Positions 24,131 to 32,609 of a stretch of DNA of 64,000 nt are shown here, piece after piece. The stretch spans positions 2,967,367 through 3,031,366 of the forward strand of contig NZ_CP031320.1 in assembly GCF_003355155.1 (NCBI RefSeq), given 5' to 3'. The notes beneath the pieces are model-generated. The model was not told where the DNA came from, searched no databases, and saw nothing but the letters and a program-made list of their open reading frames with translations. This stretch comes from Streptomyces armeniacus (GTDB lineage: Bacteria; Actinomycetota; Actinomycetes; Streptomycetales; Streptomycetaceae). Both the position numbers and the translations under genes were made by a program. Each line of letters starts with the position of its first letter. The first letter of the stretch is position 1.

Positions 24131-24667
24131 TCAGGGGCAGAAGCGCTCGCTGAGCATCGTGTTGATCCGCTTGCCGTCGGCCTCCGTCAGCCGGTGCCCC
24201 GGCGTGCTGAACCGCCGCGCGGCGGCCCCCGCGTCGCTGCTCCCCCGCGACAGCTCCGCGCACTGCTTCCCGGCCTTGTCCACGTCCTCGGCGGACCCGA
24301 GGGAGGAGTCGATCTCGCGCAGGGCGACCTGCAGTTCGAGCGTCTTCAGGGCCAGCATGTCCTGCTGGGTCCGGTCGCTCATGTCGGGCGGCAGATCGGT
24401 CGCGGGCATCCGGTCGTCGGCGGGCGGCGTCTCCGTACGGGGCGGCCGCGTGCTGGGGGTTTCGGTGCCGGGCGTCTCCGTACGAGGTGTCTCCGTACGG
24501 GGCGTCTCCGTACGGGGCGACGGCGTCTTGCTCGGCGGGCTCTCCGCGGAGTCGTCCCCGCCGTTCCCACCGCAACCGGCCAGCGTGAGCACGACCGCGG
24601 CGGCCACGCCCGCGACGGCCCCCCGCCACACGGACGGTTCCGGACTCAGGCTCGCCCTGGTGACCAC
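24131..24667 (-). CDS. Putative lipoprotein with RTETP repeats
   Basis: This 178-aa protein starts at a GTG with AGGGAG 6 bases upstream. It has a signal peptide and lipobox (AVVLTLAGCGG), a Thr/Pro spacer of RTETP repeats (residues 48-80), and a helical C-terminal domain (LKTLELQVALREIDSSLGSA, ending SERFCP) with two cysteines. It is probably anchored to the cell surface; function unknown. Confidence 0.7.
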   Translation of the reverse strand: MVTRASLSPEPSVWRGAVAGVAAAVVLTLAGCGGNGGDDSAESPPSKTPSPRTETPRTETPRTETPGTETPSTRPPRTETPPADDRMPATDLPPDMSDRTQQDMLALKTLELQVALREIDSSLGSAEDVDKAGKQCAELSRGSSDAGAAARRFSTPGHRLTEADGKRINTMLSERFCP

Positions 24668-24757
24668 GTGAAGCTCCCTACGCCAGACGCCGATTCGCCC
24701 CGGACGACGGCACACCCACCCCGCGCCCGGCCACAGCGCCCGTACGCTAGCGGCCCC

Positions 24758-25174
24758 TCACCGGGAGGGGTCCCGGTCCACCGCCGCCTCCGGCGGGACT
24801 ATGCCGCGGACCGGGGGGAAGAGCATCGAGCCGTGCTCGTCGGCCACGTTCAGGGCCACGCCCGTCGGGCCGTCGGACGCGGGGATCACGTGGTCGAGCA
24901 GCCGGGCGCCCGGCATCGGGAGGTAGTCGCGGGGTTCGGGCGGCGCCGTGCCGTGCGCGTCCGTACGGGCGTCCGCGTCGCGTGCGTCCGCGAAGCGGTG
25001 GAGGGCGGCCTCGTCCGTGAAGGCGTAGATCCAGCGGATGCCGCCGTACACCGCCGCCCGCGGTACGTCGCCGTCGACCGGCACCAGCACGGCCGTACGG
25101 CGGAACTCCCCGAGCAGCGCCGCCGGGTCGCCGTCCCCGGCGCGGCATGCCGCTATCTCCTCCGGCAGATCCAT
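24758..25174 (-). CDS. SseB-like protein
   Basis: This 138-aa protein resembles the SseB N-terminal domain family: AALLGEFRRTAVLVPVDGD, then IRWIYAFTDEAALHRFADAR and LNVADEHGSMLFPPV. ATG at 25174 follows GGGGGCGGG. The longer in-frame start at 25267 is rich in Arg and Gly and unlikely. Streptomyces has several such genes, often linked to type VII secretion, but no such genes are near here. Confidence 0.65.
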   Translation of the reverse strand: MDLPEEIAACRAGDGDPAALLGEFRRTAVLVPVDGDVPRAAVYGGIRWIYAFTDEAALHRFADARDADARTDAHGTAPPEPRDYLPMPGARLLDHVIPASDGPTGVALNVADEHGSMLFPPVRGIVPPEAAVDRDPSR

Positions 25175-25302
25175 GTCCCGCCCCCGGCCCCCGCAGACAC
25201 CTGCCGGCGCGCGCACGCGCCGCTCTCCGCGCCACCGTACGGCACGCGTACAGCACCCGTATGGCACCCGTACGGACAGTCACCGGCGGTGCGCGGAGAC
25301 CG

Positions 25303-25902
25303 TCACGTGCGCAGTCCCGCGAACGCCGTACGCACCACCGCGTCCGCGACCTCCGGGTCCGGTCCGGGGGTGCGGCCACCGCGGTCCGGGCGGTACCACT
25401 CCACCAGCGAGTTGATCATCCCGAACAGCAGCCTGGTGGCCAGCCGCGGATCGACGTCCGTACGGAGGTCGCCCTCCGCCGCCGCCTGCCTGAGCAGCGC
25501 GGTGACGCGCTGGTCGAAGTCGCGGCGGCGGGCCATGGCCCAGCGTTCGGTGTCGGTGTTGCCCCGGACGCGCAGCAGCAGGGTGACATACGGCAGCTCG
25601 CTCATCAGCACCTCGGTGGTCCGCCGAGCGACGTGCTCCAGCCGGTCGATGGCCGGGCCGTCCACCGCGGCGGGCTCGTCGAGGATGCCGAAGAGGCCGT
25701 CCAGGGCCCGGCTTATGGCGCGCCGCAGCAGCTCCTCCTTGCCGCGTACGTGGTGGTAGATCGACGACTTGGAGATGCCCGCCGCCTTGGAGAGGTGCTC
25801 CATGGAGGTGCCGTCGTAGCCGCGTTCGTTGAAGACCCGGACGGCGACCGTGAGCAGGGAGTCAGGCGTGTAGGTGTCGCGTTTGGCGGGCACAGTGGGC
25901 AT
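25303..25902 (-). CDS. TetR family regulator, likely repressor of phenylacetate catabolism (PaaR-type)
   Basis: This 199-aa regulator has a TetR HTH (SLLTVAVRVFNERGYDGTSM, then LSKAAGISKSSIYHHVRGKE) and a helical ligand-binding C-terminal domain. It diverges from paaN. An 18-bp imperfect palindrome in the intergenic region (25977-25994) recurs exactly in front of paaA, so paaN and paaABCDE are the expected targets, with phenylacetyl-CoA the likely inducer by analogy with known PaaR proteins. ATG at 25902 was chosen because the residues upstream in the same frame are antisense to paaN. Confidence 0.85.
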   Translation of the reverse strand: MPTVPAKRDTYTPDSLLTVAVRVFNERGYDGTSMEHLSKAAGISKSSIYHHVRGKEELLRRAISRALDGLFGILDEPAAVDGPAIDRLEHVARRTTEVLMSELPYVTLLLRVRGNTDTERWAMARRRDFDQRVTALLRQAAAEGDLRTDVDPRLATRLLFGMINSLVEWYRPDRGGRTPGPDPEVADAVVRTAFAGLRT

Positions 25903-25976
25903 GCCGCCGATGCTATCCGTGGGTACGGGGGCGGGCCCCCGCGCGTGTGCGGTCACCGGATCACGGCCCCTCTTGC

Positions 25977-25994
25977 ACCGACCGATCGTTCGGT
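25977..25994. promoter_or_regulatory. Candidate PaaR operator in the tetR-paaN intergenic region
   Basis: ACCGACCGATCGTTCGGT is an imperfect 18-bp palindrome between the divergent tetR and paaN genes. The identical 18-mer, in inverted orientation, lies at 33360-33377 upstream of paaA. Exact identity at two distant promoters of one pathway is strong circumstantial evidence for a shared regulator. Confidence 0.75.
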
Positions 25995-26113
25995 AGCAGT
26001 ATCTAACCCGGCCCCCGCGTCCTGCCACCCCGCGCACGTGCCGCCACCGCACCGCCACCAGCAGCAGCCCAGAGCCAGAGCCAGAGCCCCAGCTCAACGA
26101 GGAGTTGGTCATC

Positions 26114-27859
26114 GTGACCGCCGAAACCACCGGACCGGCCAACCCGCCCGCCACCGCCGGCGGCAACAGCCCCGTACAGCTGCTCGAGAAGCACCGCGAC
26201 ACCCTGGACCAGGCGCTCGAGGCGATCCGCAGCCGCGCGTACTGGTCGCCGCACCCCGAGCACCCCAAGGCGTACGGCGCGGCCTCCGGCAAGGAGGGCA
26301 GCCTCGGTGCCGAGGAGGGCCAGGCGGCGTTCGACGCGCTGCGCGGCACCCGCTTCGAGCTGCCGGGGCAGCCCGGCACGGACGGCTGGACGGCCACCGA
26401 GTCGTCGCCGTACGGGCTCGGCATGGGCATCGAGTACCCGCACCCCGACCCCGACCGGCTGCTCCCCGCGATGCGGCTGGCGATGCCCGCCTGGCGCGAG
26501 GCCGGGCCGGAGGCGCGGGCCGCGGTGTGCCTGGAGATCCTGGCGCGGATCAGCGCGCGCACGCACGAGTTCGCGCACGCGGTGATGCACACCAGCGGGC
26601 AGGCGTTCATGATGGCGTTCCAGGCGGGCGGCCCGCACGCGCAGGACCGCGGCATGGAGGCGGTGGCGTACGCGTACGTGGAGCAGGTCCGCACCCCCGA
26701 CGCCGCCGACTGGTCGAAGCCGCAGGGCAAGCGCGATCCGCTGAACCTGAGCAAGCAGTTCACGGCCGTCGGCCGCGGCATCTCCCTGCTGATCGGCTGC
26801 AACACCTTCCCCACCTGGAACGGCTACCCGGGCCTCTTCGCCTCCCTCGCCACCGGCAACCCGGTGCTCGTCAAGCCGCACCCGCGCGCCGTACTGCCGC
26901 TGGCGCTGACCGTACGGATCGCCCGCGAGGTCCTGCACGAGGCAGGCTTCGACCCGAACCTGGTGGCGCTCGCCGCCGAGCGCGAGGGCGAGGGCCTGGC
27001 GAAGGAGCTGGCCGTACGGCCGGAGGTCCGCATCATCGACTACACCGGCTCGACGGCGTTCGGCGAGTGGCTGGAGACGCACGCCCGGCAGGCGCAGGTG
27101 TACACGGAGAAGGCCGGTGTCAACACCGTCGTCATCGACTCGACGGACGACTACCGCGGCATGCTCGGCAACCTCGCCTTCTCCCTCTCCCTCTACAGCG
27201 GCCAGATGTGCACCACCCCGCAGAACCTGCTGATCCCCCGCGACGGCATCAGCACGGACGACGGCGACAAGTCGTACGACGAGGTCGTCGCGGACCTCGC
27301 GGGCGCCGTCGGCAAGCTCCTGGGCGACGACGCGCGGGCGAACGCGCTGCTGGGCGCCATCGTCAACCCGCAGGTCGGCGAACGCATCGACGCGGCGGGC
27401 TCCCTGGGCGAAGTGGCGCTGGCGTCCCGTTCGGTGACCAACCCGGACTTCCCCGGCGCGACCGTGCGTACGCCCGTGATCATCAAGCTGGAGTCGGCGA
27501 AGCCGGACGCGGAGGCCGTGTACCTGTCGGAGTGCTTCGGGCCGGTGTCCTTCGCCGTCGCCGTCGAGTCCACGCCGGACGCGGTGGCGCTGCTGCGGCA
27601 CACGGTGCGGGAGAAGGGCGCGATGACGGTCGGCGCGTACACGACGTCGCCGGACATGGAGCGGCTGATCGAGGACGCGTGCCTGGAGGAGTGCGCGCAG
27701 CTCTCGCTCAACCTGACGGGCGGGGTGTACGTGAACCAGACGGCGGCGTTCTCGGACTTCCACGGGTCGGGCGGCAACCCGGCGGCGAACGCGGCGCTGG
27801 TGGACGGGGCGTTCGTCTCGAACCGCTTCCGCACGGTGGAGGTCCGGCGCCCGGCCTGA
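26114..27859 (+). CDS. paaN: Phenylacetic acid degradation protein PaaN (aldehyde dehydrogenase-type)
   Basis: This 581-aa protein of the PaaN aldehyde dehydrogenase family has LIGCNTFPTWNGYPGLFASLA in the cofactor region, DYTGSTAFGEWL, the catalytic cysteine region LYSGQMCTTPQN and LSECFGPVSFAVAVES. In the aerobic phenylacetyl-CoA pathway it acts on the semialdehyde formed after ring opening of oxepin-CoA. The fused hydratase domain of PaaZ is absent, as in other actinobacterial PaaN proteins. The GTG at 26114 has GGAG 9 bases upstream. Confidence 0.85.
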   Translation: MTAETTGPANPPATAGGNSPVQLLEKHRDTLDQALEAIRSRAYWSPHPEHPKAYGAASGKEGSLGAEEGQAAFDALRGTRFELPGQPGTDGWTATESSPYGLGMGIEYPHPDPDRLLPAMRLAMPAWREAGPEARAAVCLEILARISARTHEFAHAVMHTSGQAFMMAFQAGGPHAQDRGMEAVAYAYVEQVRTPDAADWSKPQGKRDPLNLSKQFTAVGRGISLLIGCNTFPTWNGYPGLFASLATGNPVLVKPHPRAVLPLALTVRIAREVLHEAGFDPNLVALAAEREGEGLAKELAVRPEVRIIDYTGSTAFGEWLETHARQAQVYTEKAGVNTVVIDSTDDYRGMLGNLAFSLSLYSGQMCTTPQNLLIPRDGISTDDGDKSYDEVVADLAGAVGKLLGDDARANALLGAIVNPQVGERIDAAGSLGEVALASRSVTNPDFPGATVRTPVIIKLESAKPDAEAVYLSECFGPVSFAVAVESTPDAVALLRHTVREKGAMTVGAYTTSPDMERLIEDACLEECAQLSLNLTGGVYVNQTAAFSDFHGSGGNPAANAALVDGAFVSNRFRTVEVRRPA

Positions 27860-27873
27860 CACCGGGCTCATCC

Positions 27874-27992
27874 AGCCCGTCCGGCGTTTGAGGACGGCCC
27901 GGAGCGGCCACCGACCGCCAGTGGGCCGAAAAGCCCCTGGCACAGTGCACGCGCTCCGTGGCCGACGGCCGTCCTCAAACGCCGGACGGGCT
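27874..27992. terminator. Perfect 26-bp inverted repeat after paaN (Streptomyces-type intergenic repeat)
   Basis: The arms at 27874-27899 and 27967-27992 are exact reverse complements. The core is GTCCGGCGTTTGAGGAC, and the spacer is 67 bp. It lies between the convergent ends of paaN and the CMD-family gene, so a bidirectional terminator is likely. The core sequence is one I recognise as frequently repeated between genes in Streptomyces genomes. Confidence 0.75.
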
Positions 27993-28015
27993 TGGTCGCA
28001 GCGGCAGCGCAGCCG

Positions 28016-28597
28016 TCAGCCGCGCCGCCTCCCCCGGGGCGCGTCGGGGCTCAGGCGCAGGGCGGTGATGGTGGTGGCGAGCATCCGGTAGTGGCCGGCC
28101 AGCAGCAGGAACTCGATCGCGGCGGCCTCGTCGAGGTGCGCGCGGAGCCGCCGCCACATGGCGTCGTCGAGGTCCTGCTGCTCGTACAGCATGTCCGTGG
28201 CCGCGAGCAGCGCCCGTTCGCGCGCGCTCCAGGCCTCGTGTCCGGGCGCCGAGACGACGCGTTCGAGGTCGGTACGGGTCACCCCGGCGCGGCGGGCGAG
28301 GCGCCTGTGGTGCTCGAACTCGTAGGCGCAGCCGCAGAGATGGGCGGTGCGCAGGATGACGAGTTCGGTCTCCCGGCGCGGCAGGGTGCCGCGCGGCATC
28401 AGCCGCCCGGCGAAGCGCAGCCAGCCGCGGAACAGCCGGCGGTGGCGGCCGAGCGTGAGGAAGAGGGCGGGCGGCCGTGTCCCGGAGACCAGTCCTGCGG
28501 CGTGGCTCAACAGCCATACGGGGAGACCGACTTCGGCGCGCGTGCCGGGAGCTATACGGGGTGCCGCGGCGTCGCGGGCGCGCTCCGGCGCGGTCAC
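28016..28597 (-). CDS. Carboxymuconolactone decarboxylase (AhpD-like) family protein
   Basis: This 193-aa helical protein has RRETELVILRTAHLCGCAYE followed by FEHHRRLARRAGV, the CMD-domain pattern with cysteines and a downstream histidine. The conserved EFLLLAGHYRMLATTITALR forms the last helix. CMD proteins act as peroxidase-like thiol enzymes or true decarboxylases; which one cannot be told. The GTG at 28597 overlaps the SDR stop by 4 bases, so the two are co-translated. Confidence 0.8.
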   Translation of the reverse strand: MTAPERARDAAAPRIAPGTRAEVGLPVWLLSHAAGLVSGTRPPALFLTLGRHRRLFRGWLRFAGRLMPRGTLPRRETELVILRTAHLCGCAYEFEHHRRLARRAGVTRTDLERVVSAPGHEAWSARERALLAATDMLYEQQDLDDAMWRRLRAHLDEAAAIEFLLLAGHYRMLATTITALRLSPDAPRGRRRG

Positions 28598-29490
28598 GGG
28601 GCGTCTCCGCCCGCGGGCCGCGGGGCGGTGCGTACGGCGGGGCGCAGCAGCCGCGTCGCGGCACGGTTCGCGGCCCGCATCGCCAGTACGTACAGCGGGG
28701 GCGCCACGCGCTGGAGGGCGTACAGGACGCGGACGCCGCGCGACGTGTGCACGAGGTAGCGCCCGTCCCGTACGCCGTCGAGGATCCGGCCCGCCACGTG
28801 CTCGGGGCTGGCCGCCCGCGCGCGGAACGCCGCGCGCAGCCTCCGCATCCTCGGGCTGTCGCGGTCCACGCCGGCTATCTCCACGGTTTCCGTGAGCGGT
28901 GTGGCGACCGCGCCGGGGCACACCAGGGTCACGCCGATACGGTGCGGGCGCAGGTCGAAGCGGAGCACCTCGCTGATGCCTCGCAGCCCGAACTTGGCAG
29001 CGCTGTACGCCGCGTGCCAGGGCAGGCCGATGAGTCCGGCGGCGGAGGAGACGTTCACCAGGTGGCCGCCGCGCCCGGCGGCGACCATCGCGGGCAGGAA
29101 CGACTCGATGACGTGGACGGGCCCCATGAGGTCGACCTCCACCAGCGCGCGCCAGTGGCGGTGTTCCAGGGTCTGCACGGTGCCCCAGGCCGATATCCCG
29201 GCGATGTTCATCACGACGTCGACCGGACCACCTGGACCACTGTCGTGAATCTCGTCGGCCATGGCCCGCACCTGCTCGTACGAGGAGATGTCCGCGGCCC
29301 TGGCGTAGGCGACGGTGCCGCCGGCGGCGCGTACGGCGTCGACGGTGGCGTCCAGGCCCTCGGCGTCCAGGTCGGTCAGGAGCAGCACGGCGCCCTCGGC
29401 GGCGGCCCGCTCGGCGGTGGCGCGGCCGATGCCGCCGGCCGCGCCGGTGATGAACACCCGGCGTCTCCCAAGGTCCTTGATACCGCTCAC
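28594..29490 (-). CDS. Short-chain dehydrogenase/reductase
   Basis: This 298-aa SDR has the cofactor motif TGAAGGIGRATAE, MNIAGIS, and the catalytic Ser in VNVSSAAGLIG and Tyr/Lys in YSAAKFG. A C-terminal extension with hydrophobic residues (residues 255-285) might associate with membranes. It is the first gene of a two-gene operon with the CMD-family gene, and it diverges from a TetR gene 122 bp away, which likely regulates it. Confidence 0.86.
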   Translation of the reverse strand: MSGIKDLGRRRVFITGAAGGIGRATAERAAAEGAVLLLTDLDAEGLDATVDAVRAAGGTVAYARAADISSYEQVRAMADEIHDSGPGGPVDVVMNIAGISAWGTVQTLEHRHWRALVEVDLMGPVHVIESFLPAMVAAGRGGHLVNVSSAAGLIGLPWHAAYSAAKFGLRGISEVLRFDLRPHRIGVTLVCPGAVATPLTETVEIAGVDRDSPRMRRLRAAFRARAASPEHVAGRILDGVRDGRYLVHTSRGVRVLYALQRVAPPLYVLAMRAANRAATRLLRPAVRTAPRPAGGDAP

Positions 29491-29579
29491 GACCGGCTCA
29501 CCTCGCTGGCTGCTGGGACGGGGACGCGGTCCTGCCCTGCGCGCGGGCAGGCAACGCGGCGACGGCCGACTGAATGTAC

Positions 29580-29612
29580 CACCGGGAATATTCGGTCCGG
29601 TATAACCGTGGA
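29580..29612. promoter_or_regulatory. Leaderless promoter and candidate operator between the SDR and TetR genes
   Basis: CCGGGAATATTCGGTCCGG (29582-29600) has the perfect centre GAATATTC. It abuts TATAAC (29601-29606), 7 bases before the GTG at 29613. This spacing fits a -10 box driving a leaderless mRNA, with the operator over the promoter, a usual autoregulation layout. Confidence 0.5.
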
Positions 29613-30248
29613 GTGACCCGTTCCCCCGCCTCCCGTACGCAGCGGCGCCGCTACGCCCCGCGCCGGCCGCGCGAAGTGCGCAGCGCGCAGATCATCGACG
29701 CCGCCGCGCGGCTCATCGCCGAGCACGGCTGGCGCGGGATGACGATGGAACGCGTCGCCGCGGAGGCCGACGTCGCCAAGTCCGTCAGTTACGCGATCTT
29801 CGAATCGCAGGCAGGGCTGCAGCGCGCCGTGCTGCTGCGCGCCCAAGAGGTCACCGGCGACCGCGTCGCCAGGGCTCTCGCGGCCGCGCGGGAGGCGGAC
29901 GGGATCGCCGCCGCGTTCCACGCCGGACTGGGCGTCTATCTGGAGAGCGTCGCGCGTGAACCGGAGATCTCCCGGCTCGTACTCCTGCCGATCGAGGGGG
30001 CCCCGGACAGCGTCCGCGAGGCCATACGCGACGGCCGCGAACAGGTGCGCCGCCGGATACTCGCCGTCGTCCGTACCCTGCTCGAGCGCGAGGGCGCGGC
30101 GGAACTCGACGCCGAGCTGATCTCCCACCTCGTACGGGACAACGCCGAGCACCTCGCCCGGCTGCTGCTGGAACAGCCCGGGACGTTCACGCCACGGCGG
30201 CTGACGGACGCCACCGCGGCGCTCGCCCGCTTCGCACGGCACGGCTGA
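29613..30248 (+). CDS. TetR family transcriptional regulator
   Basis: This 211-aa protein begins with a basic tail (RRRYAPRRPREVRSAQIIDA), then the TetR HTH (RLIAEHGWRGMTMERVAAEA, DVAKSVSYAIFESQAGLQRA) and a helical ligand domain. It has no ribosome binding site before the GTG and is probably translated leaderless. Divergent from the SDR-CMD operon, its likely target. Confidence 0.83.
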   Translation: MTRSPASRTQRRRYAPRRPREVRSAQIIDAAARLIAEHGWRGMTMERVAAEADVAKSVSYAIFESQAGLQRAVLLRAQEVTGDRVARALAAAREADGIAAAFHAGLGVYLESVAREPEISRLVLLPIEGAPDSVREAIRDGREQVRRRILAVVRTLLEREGAAELDAELISHLVRDNAEHLARLLLEQPGTFTPRRLTDATAALARFARHG

Positions 30249-30264
30249 CGGACCGGCTCTGGCG

Positions 30265-30306
30265 GCTCCGACAGCTCCGACAGCTCCGACAGCTCCGACA
30301 GCTCCG
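30265..30306. repeat. 9-bp tandem repeat GCTCCGACA x 4-5
   Basis: Copies of GCTCCGACA start at 30265, 30274, 30283 and 30292, with a fifth partial copy at 30301. It lies in the 89-bp gap between convergent genes. Simple slippage repeat. Confidence 0.85.
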
Positions 30307-30337
30307 GCGGGTACGCGGGCACACGCGGTGCGCGCGC

Positions 30338-31138
30338 CTAGGCGGGCGGGGTCTGTGCGAGCCAGTGGTAGAGGGTGATGGCGACGCTGGTGGCGAGGTT
30401 GTAACTGGAGACCTGCGGGCGCATGGGGAGCGCGACGATGTGGTCGGCGCGGGCGCGGAGTTCGGGGGAGAGGCCGCGGCGTTCGGAGCCGAAGGCGAGC
30501 AGGGCGTCGTCGGGCAGGGTGCGGGTGCGCAGGTCGGCGCCGTCCGGGTCGAGGGCGTAGAGGGGGCCGGCGGGGAGTCCGGCGACGGTGCGGCGTTCCA
30601 CGGCGGTGGCGAAGTGGAGGCCCGCGCCGGCGCGCAGCACGTTGGGGTGCCAGGGGTCGACGGTGCCGGTGGTGAGCACGCCCGCGGCGCCGCAGCCTGC
30701 GGCGACGCGGATGACGGCGCCGATGTTGCCGAGGTGCCGCGGATCGTCCAGCACGACGAGCGGGGCGGTGCGGGGCCCATCGGCGCGCAGGGCGGCGGCC
30801 TGACCGCTGGCGCGTACGGCGAGCGCCGCGACTCCGGTGGGGTGCGGGCGCGGCACGAGCCGGGCGAGGGTGCCGGACGGTACGGGCTCGAGGAGCGCGT
30901 CGAGCGTCGCGGTCAGGTCGGGGGCCAGGTCGGCGGCGAGCGCGAGCGCGCCGGGGCGGTCCTCGGTGAGCGCGAGCGGTACGCGCGCGCCGAAGCGGAG
31001 GGCGTGCTTGAGCGCGTGGAAACCGTCCAGCAGGACGGTCTCCGGGGCCAGTTCGCGCCAGCGGCGCGCGGGGTCGGCCGCCGCGCCGGACGCCGGGCCG
31101 TCGCCGCCGGGGGCGTGCGCGTCGCGGTCGTGGGTCAC
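30338..31138 (-). CDS. TrmH/SpoU family RNA 2'-O-methyltransferase
   Basis: This 266-aa protein has an N-terminal substrate-binding domain and a C-terminal SPOUT knot: LDDPRHLGNIGAVIRVAAGC, then LLAFGSERRGLSPELRARAD and SSYNLATSVAITLYHWL. It methylates ribose in tRNA or rRNA using SAM; the exact site is unknown. Thiostrepton-resistance enzymes share this fold, but nothing here points to antibiotic self-resistance. Confidence 0.86.
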   Translation of the reverse strand: MTHDRDAHAPGGDGPASGAAADPARRWRELAPETVLLDGFHALKHALRFGARVPLALTEDRPGALALAADLAPDLTATLDALLEPVPSGTLARLVPRPHPTGVAALAVRASGQAAALRADGPRTAPLVVLDDPRHLGNIGAVIRVAAGCGAAGVLTTGTVDPWHPNVLRAGAGLHFATAVERRTVAGLPAGPLYALDPDGADLRTRTLPDDALLAFGSERRGLSPELRARADHIVALPMRPQVSSYNLATSVAITLYHWLAQTPPA

Positions 31139-31208
31139 CGGGCCAGCGTATGCGCGGTGCGGACGGGCGGGCGCACGCGTACGGCGCGAGCCCCCGCCCG
31201 TACGGCCG

Positions 31209-32609
31209 TCAGTCGCGCGACGCCCGCTCGCCGGCAGAGGTGGAGGTGGAGGTCGGGATCGGCACGGGTCCCGGCGGCGACGGCACGGCCGCCGCGCCGT
31301 GCGGCCCCTCGGCGCGCTCCCCGGGCCCGTCCGGCCCTCCCGGACCGCCCGGACCCGCGTCGCCGCGGCTCCCGAATCCCGTACCGCGCCGCAGCCGCCC
31401 GGCGAGGCCGGAGGAGCGGGCTCCGAGCCAGACCAGCAGCGCCGTGGGCAGGAACACGGCGTCCGCCGCGATCATGGCGAGCGAGAAGAACGGCAGTCCG
31501 AGCAGCACGGCGATGCTCAGATGCTCCATGATCATGATGAACAGGAGGACGTTCTTCACCCGCCGGTTGAAGAGGGTGAACGGGAACGCGACCTGCACGA
31601 TCACGGTGCCGTACGTCATCATCATGATCGCCAGCCCGTTGCCCGCGAAGATCTCGTTGAGCTCGGGCCAGGGCGCGAAGTAGTCGAGGTGCATCGGGTA
31701 GTAGGCGGCGGTGCCGTCCTGCCAGCGCGAGCCCTGGATCTTGTACCAGCCCGCCGTCGCGTAGACGAAGCAGACCTCGATCATGATCACGGCGAGGGCG
31801 GCGTTGTGCACGAGGTTGGCGATGATGTCGCAGACGGCGCGCGGTTCGCCGGGCGCGCGGTGGTTCACCACCCACCACAGGCCCTGTACGGCCCACAGGC
31901 CCCAGAAGATCACGGCCCAGCCGGCGGTCAGCCCGGACAGCAGGGTGGCGGCGGCGAGGCTCAGCCCGGCCAGGGACCACAGGACGACGCCGGTCACGTC
32001 ACGGGGCGGCGCGGCGGGCATGCCGTACGCCGTACCGGCGCCCGCGCCCGTATCCGCGCCCCCGCCCGTACGCGTACGGTGCCGGGCCGCACGCCGCGCG
32101 TCCAGTGACCACACGCGGCCGCAGCGGGTGAGCACGAGGTAGATCGCCATCAGGTGGATGACGTTGTCGCCGCCGTCGCCCATGAAGATGCTGCGGTTCT
32201 GGATCGACAGGACGCCGACCATGAAGAGGACCGACATGGTGCGGGTACGCCAGCCGAGCAGCAGGGCGGCGCTGGCGAGGATCGAGAGCGCGTACACGAA
32301 CTCGAACCACGCGTTGCTGTCCGTCCACATCAGCACGCTGAACGCCTCGTTGGAGCCGTTCAGCCGCTCGGCGAGGTCCCAGCCCCACGGGCTGTCCGGG
32401 CCGTACAGCTCCTGCCGGTGCGGGAGTTCGCGCAGCAGGAACAGCAGCCAGGTGGCGGCGAAGCCGATGCGGACGACGGCCGTCTGGTACGGGCCGAGCG
32501 CGCCGCCGGTGACGCGCTCGAGGCCGGTGTTGAGCGTGGTCTCCACACGGGACTTCCACTGCGAGGGCCGCAGCATAGGCGCCTCGGCGGGGCGGCTGTC
32601 GTCCGTCAC
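31209..32609 (-). CDS. HTTM domain (vitamin K-dependent carboxylase-like) membrane protein
   Basis: This 466-aa multi-pass membrane protein of the HTTM family carries VVRIGFAATWLLFLLRELPH at the first helix, LLGWRTRTMSVLFMVGVLSI, MGDGGDNVIHLMAIYLVLTR, and TAGWYKIQGSRWQDGTAAYY, followed by a typical HTTM C-terminal half. The last 60 residues are Gly/Pro-rich. The GTG at 32609 overlaps the stop of the DUF5819 gene by 4 bases, so they are a unit. HTTM proteins resemble the vitamin K gamma-carboxylase, but bacterial substrates are unknown. Confidence 0.82.
   Translation of the reverse strand: MTDDSRPAEAPMLRPSQWKSRVETTLNTGLERVTGGALGPYQTAVVRIGFAATWLLFLLRELPHRQELYGPDSPWGWDLAERLNGSNEAFSVLMWTDSNAWFEFVYALSILASAALLLGWRTRTMSVLFMVGVLSIQNRSIFMGDGGDNVIHLMAIYLVLTRCGRVWSLDARRAARHRTRTGGGADTGAGAGTAYGMPAAPPRDVTGVVLWSLAGLSLAAATLLSGLTAGWAVIFWGLWAVQGLWWVVNHRAPGEPRAVCDIIANLVHNAALAVIMIEVCFVYATAGWYKIQGSRWQDGTAAYYPMHLDYFAPWPELNEIFAGNGLAIMMMTYGTVIVQVAFPFTLFNRRVKNVLLFIMIMEHLSIAVLLGLPFFSLAMIAADAVFLPTALLVWLGARSSGLAGRLRRGTGFGSRGDAGPGGPGGPDGPGERAEGPHGAAAVPSPPGPVPIPTSTSTSAGERASRD

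Noticed and set aside
25147..27891. 914-codon plus-strand open frame
   Set aside because: It overlaps the TetR gene in antisense and PaaN in another frame. The peptide is Arg/Gly-rich and matches nothing; PaaN is clearly the real gene.
30338..31138. Antibiotic resistance rRNA methyltransferase
   Set aside because: The SPOUT domain is generic and no biosynthetic cluster surrounds it, so a housekeeping RNA methyltransferase is more likely.
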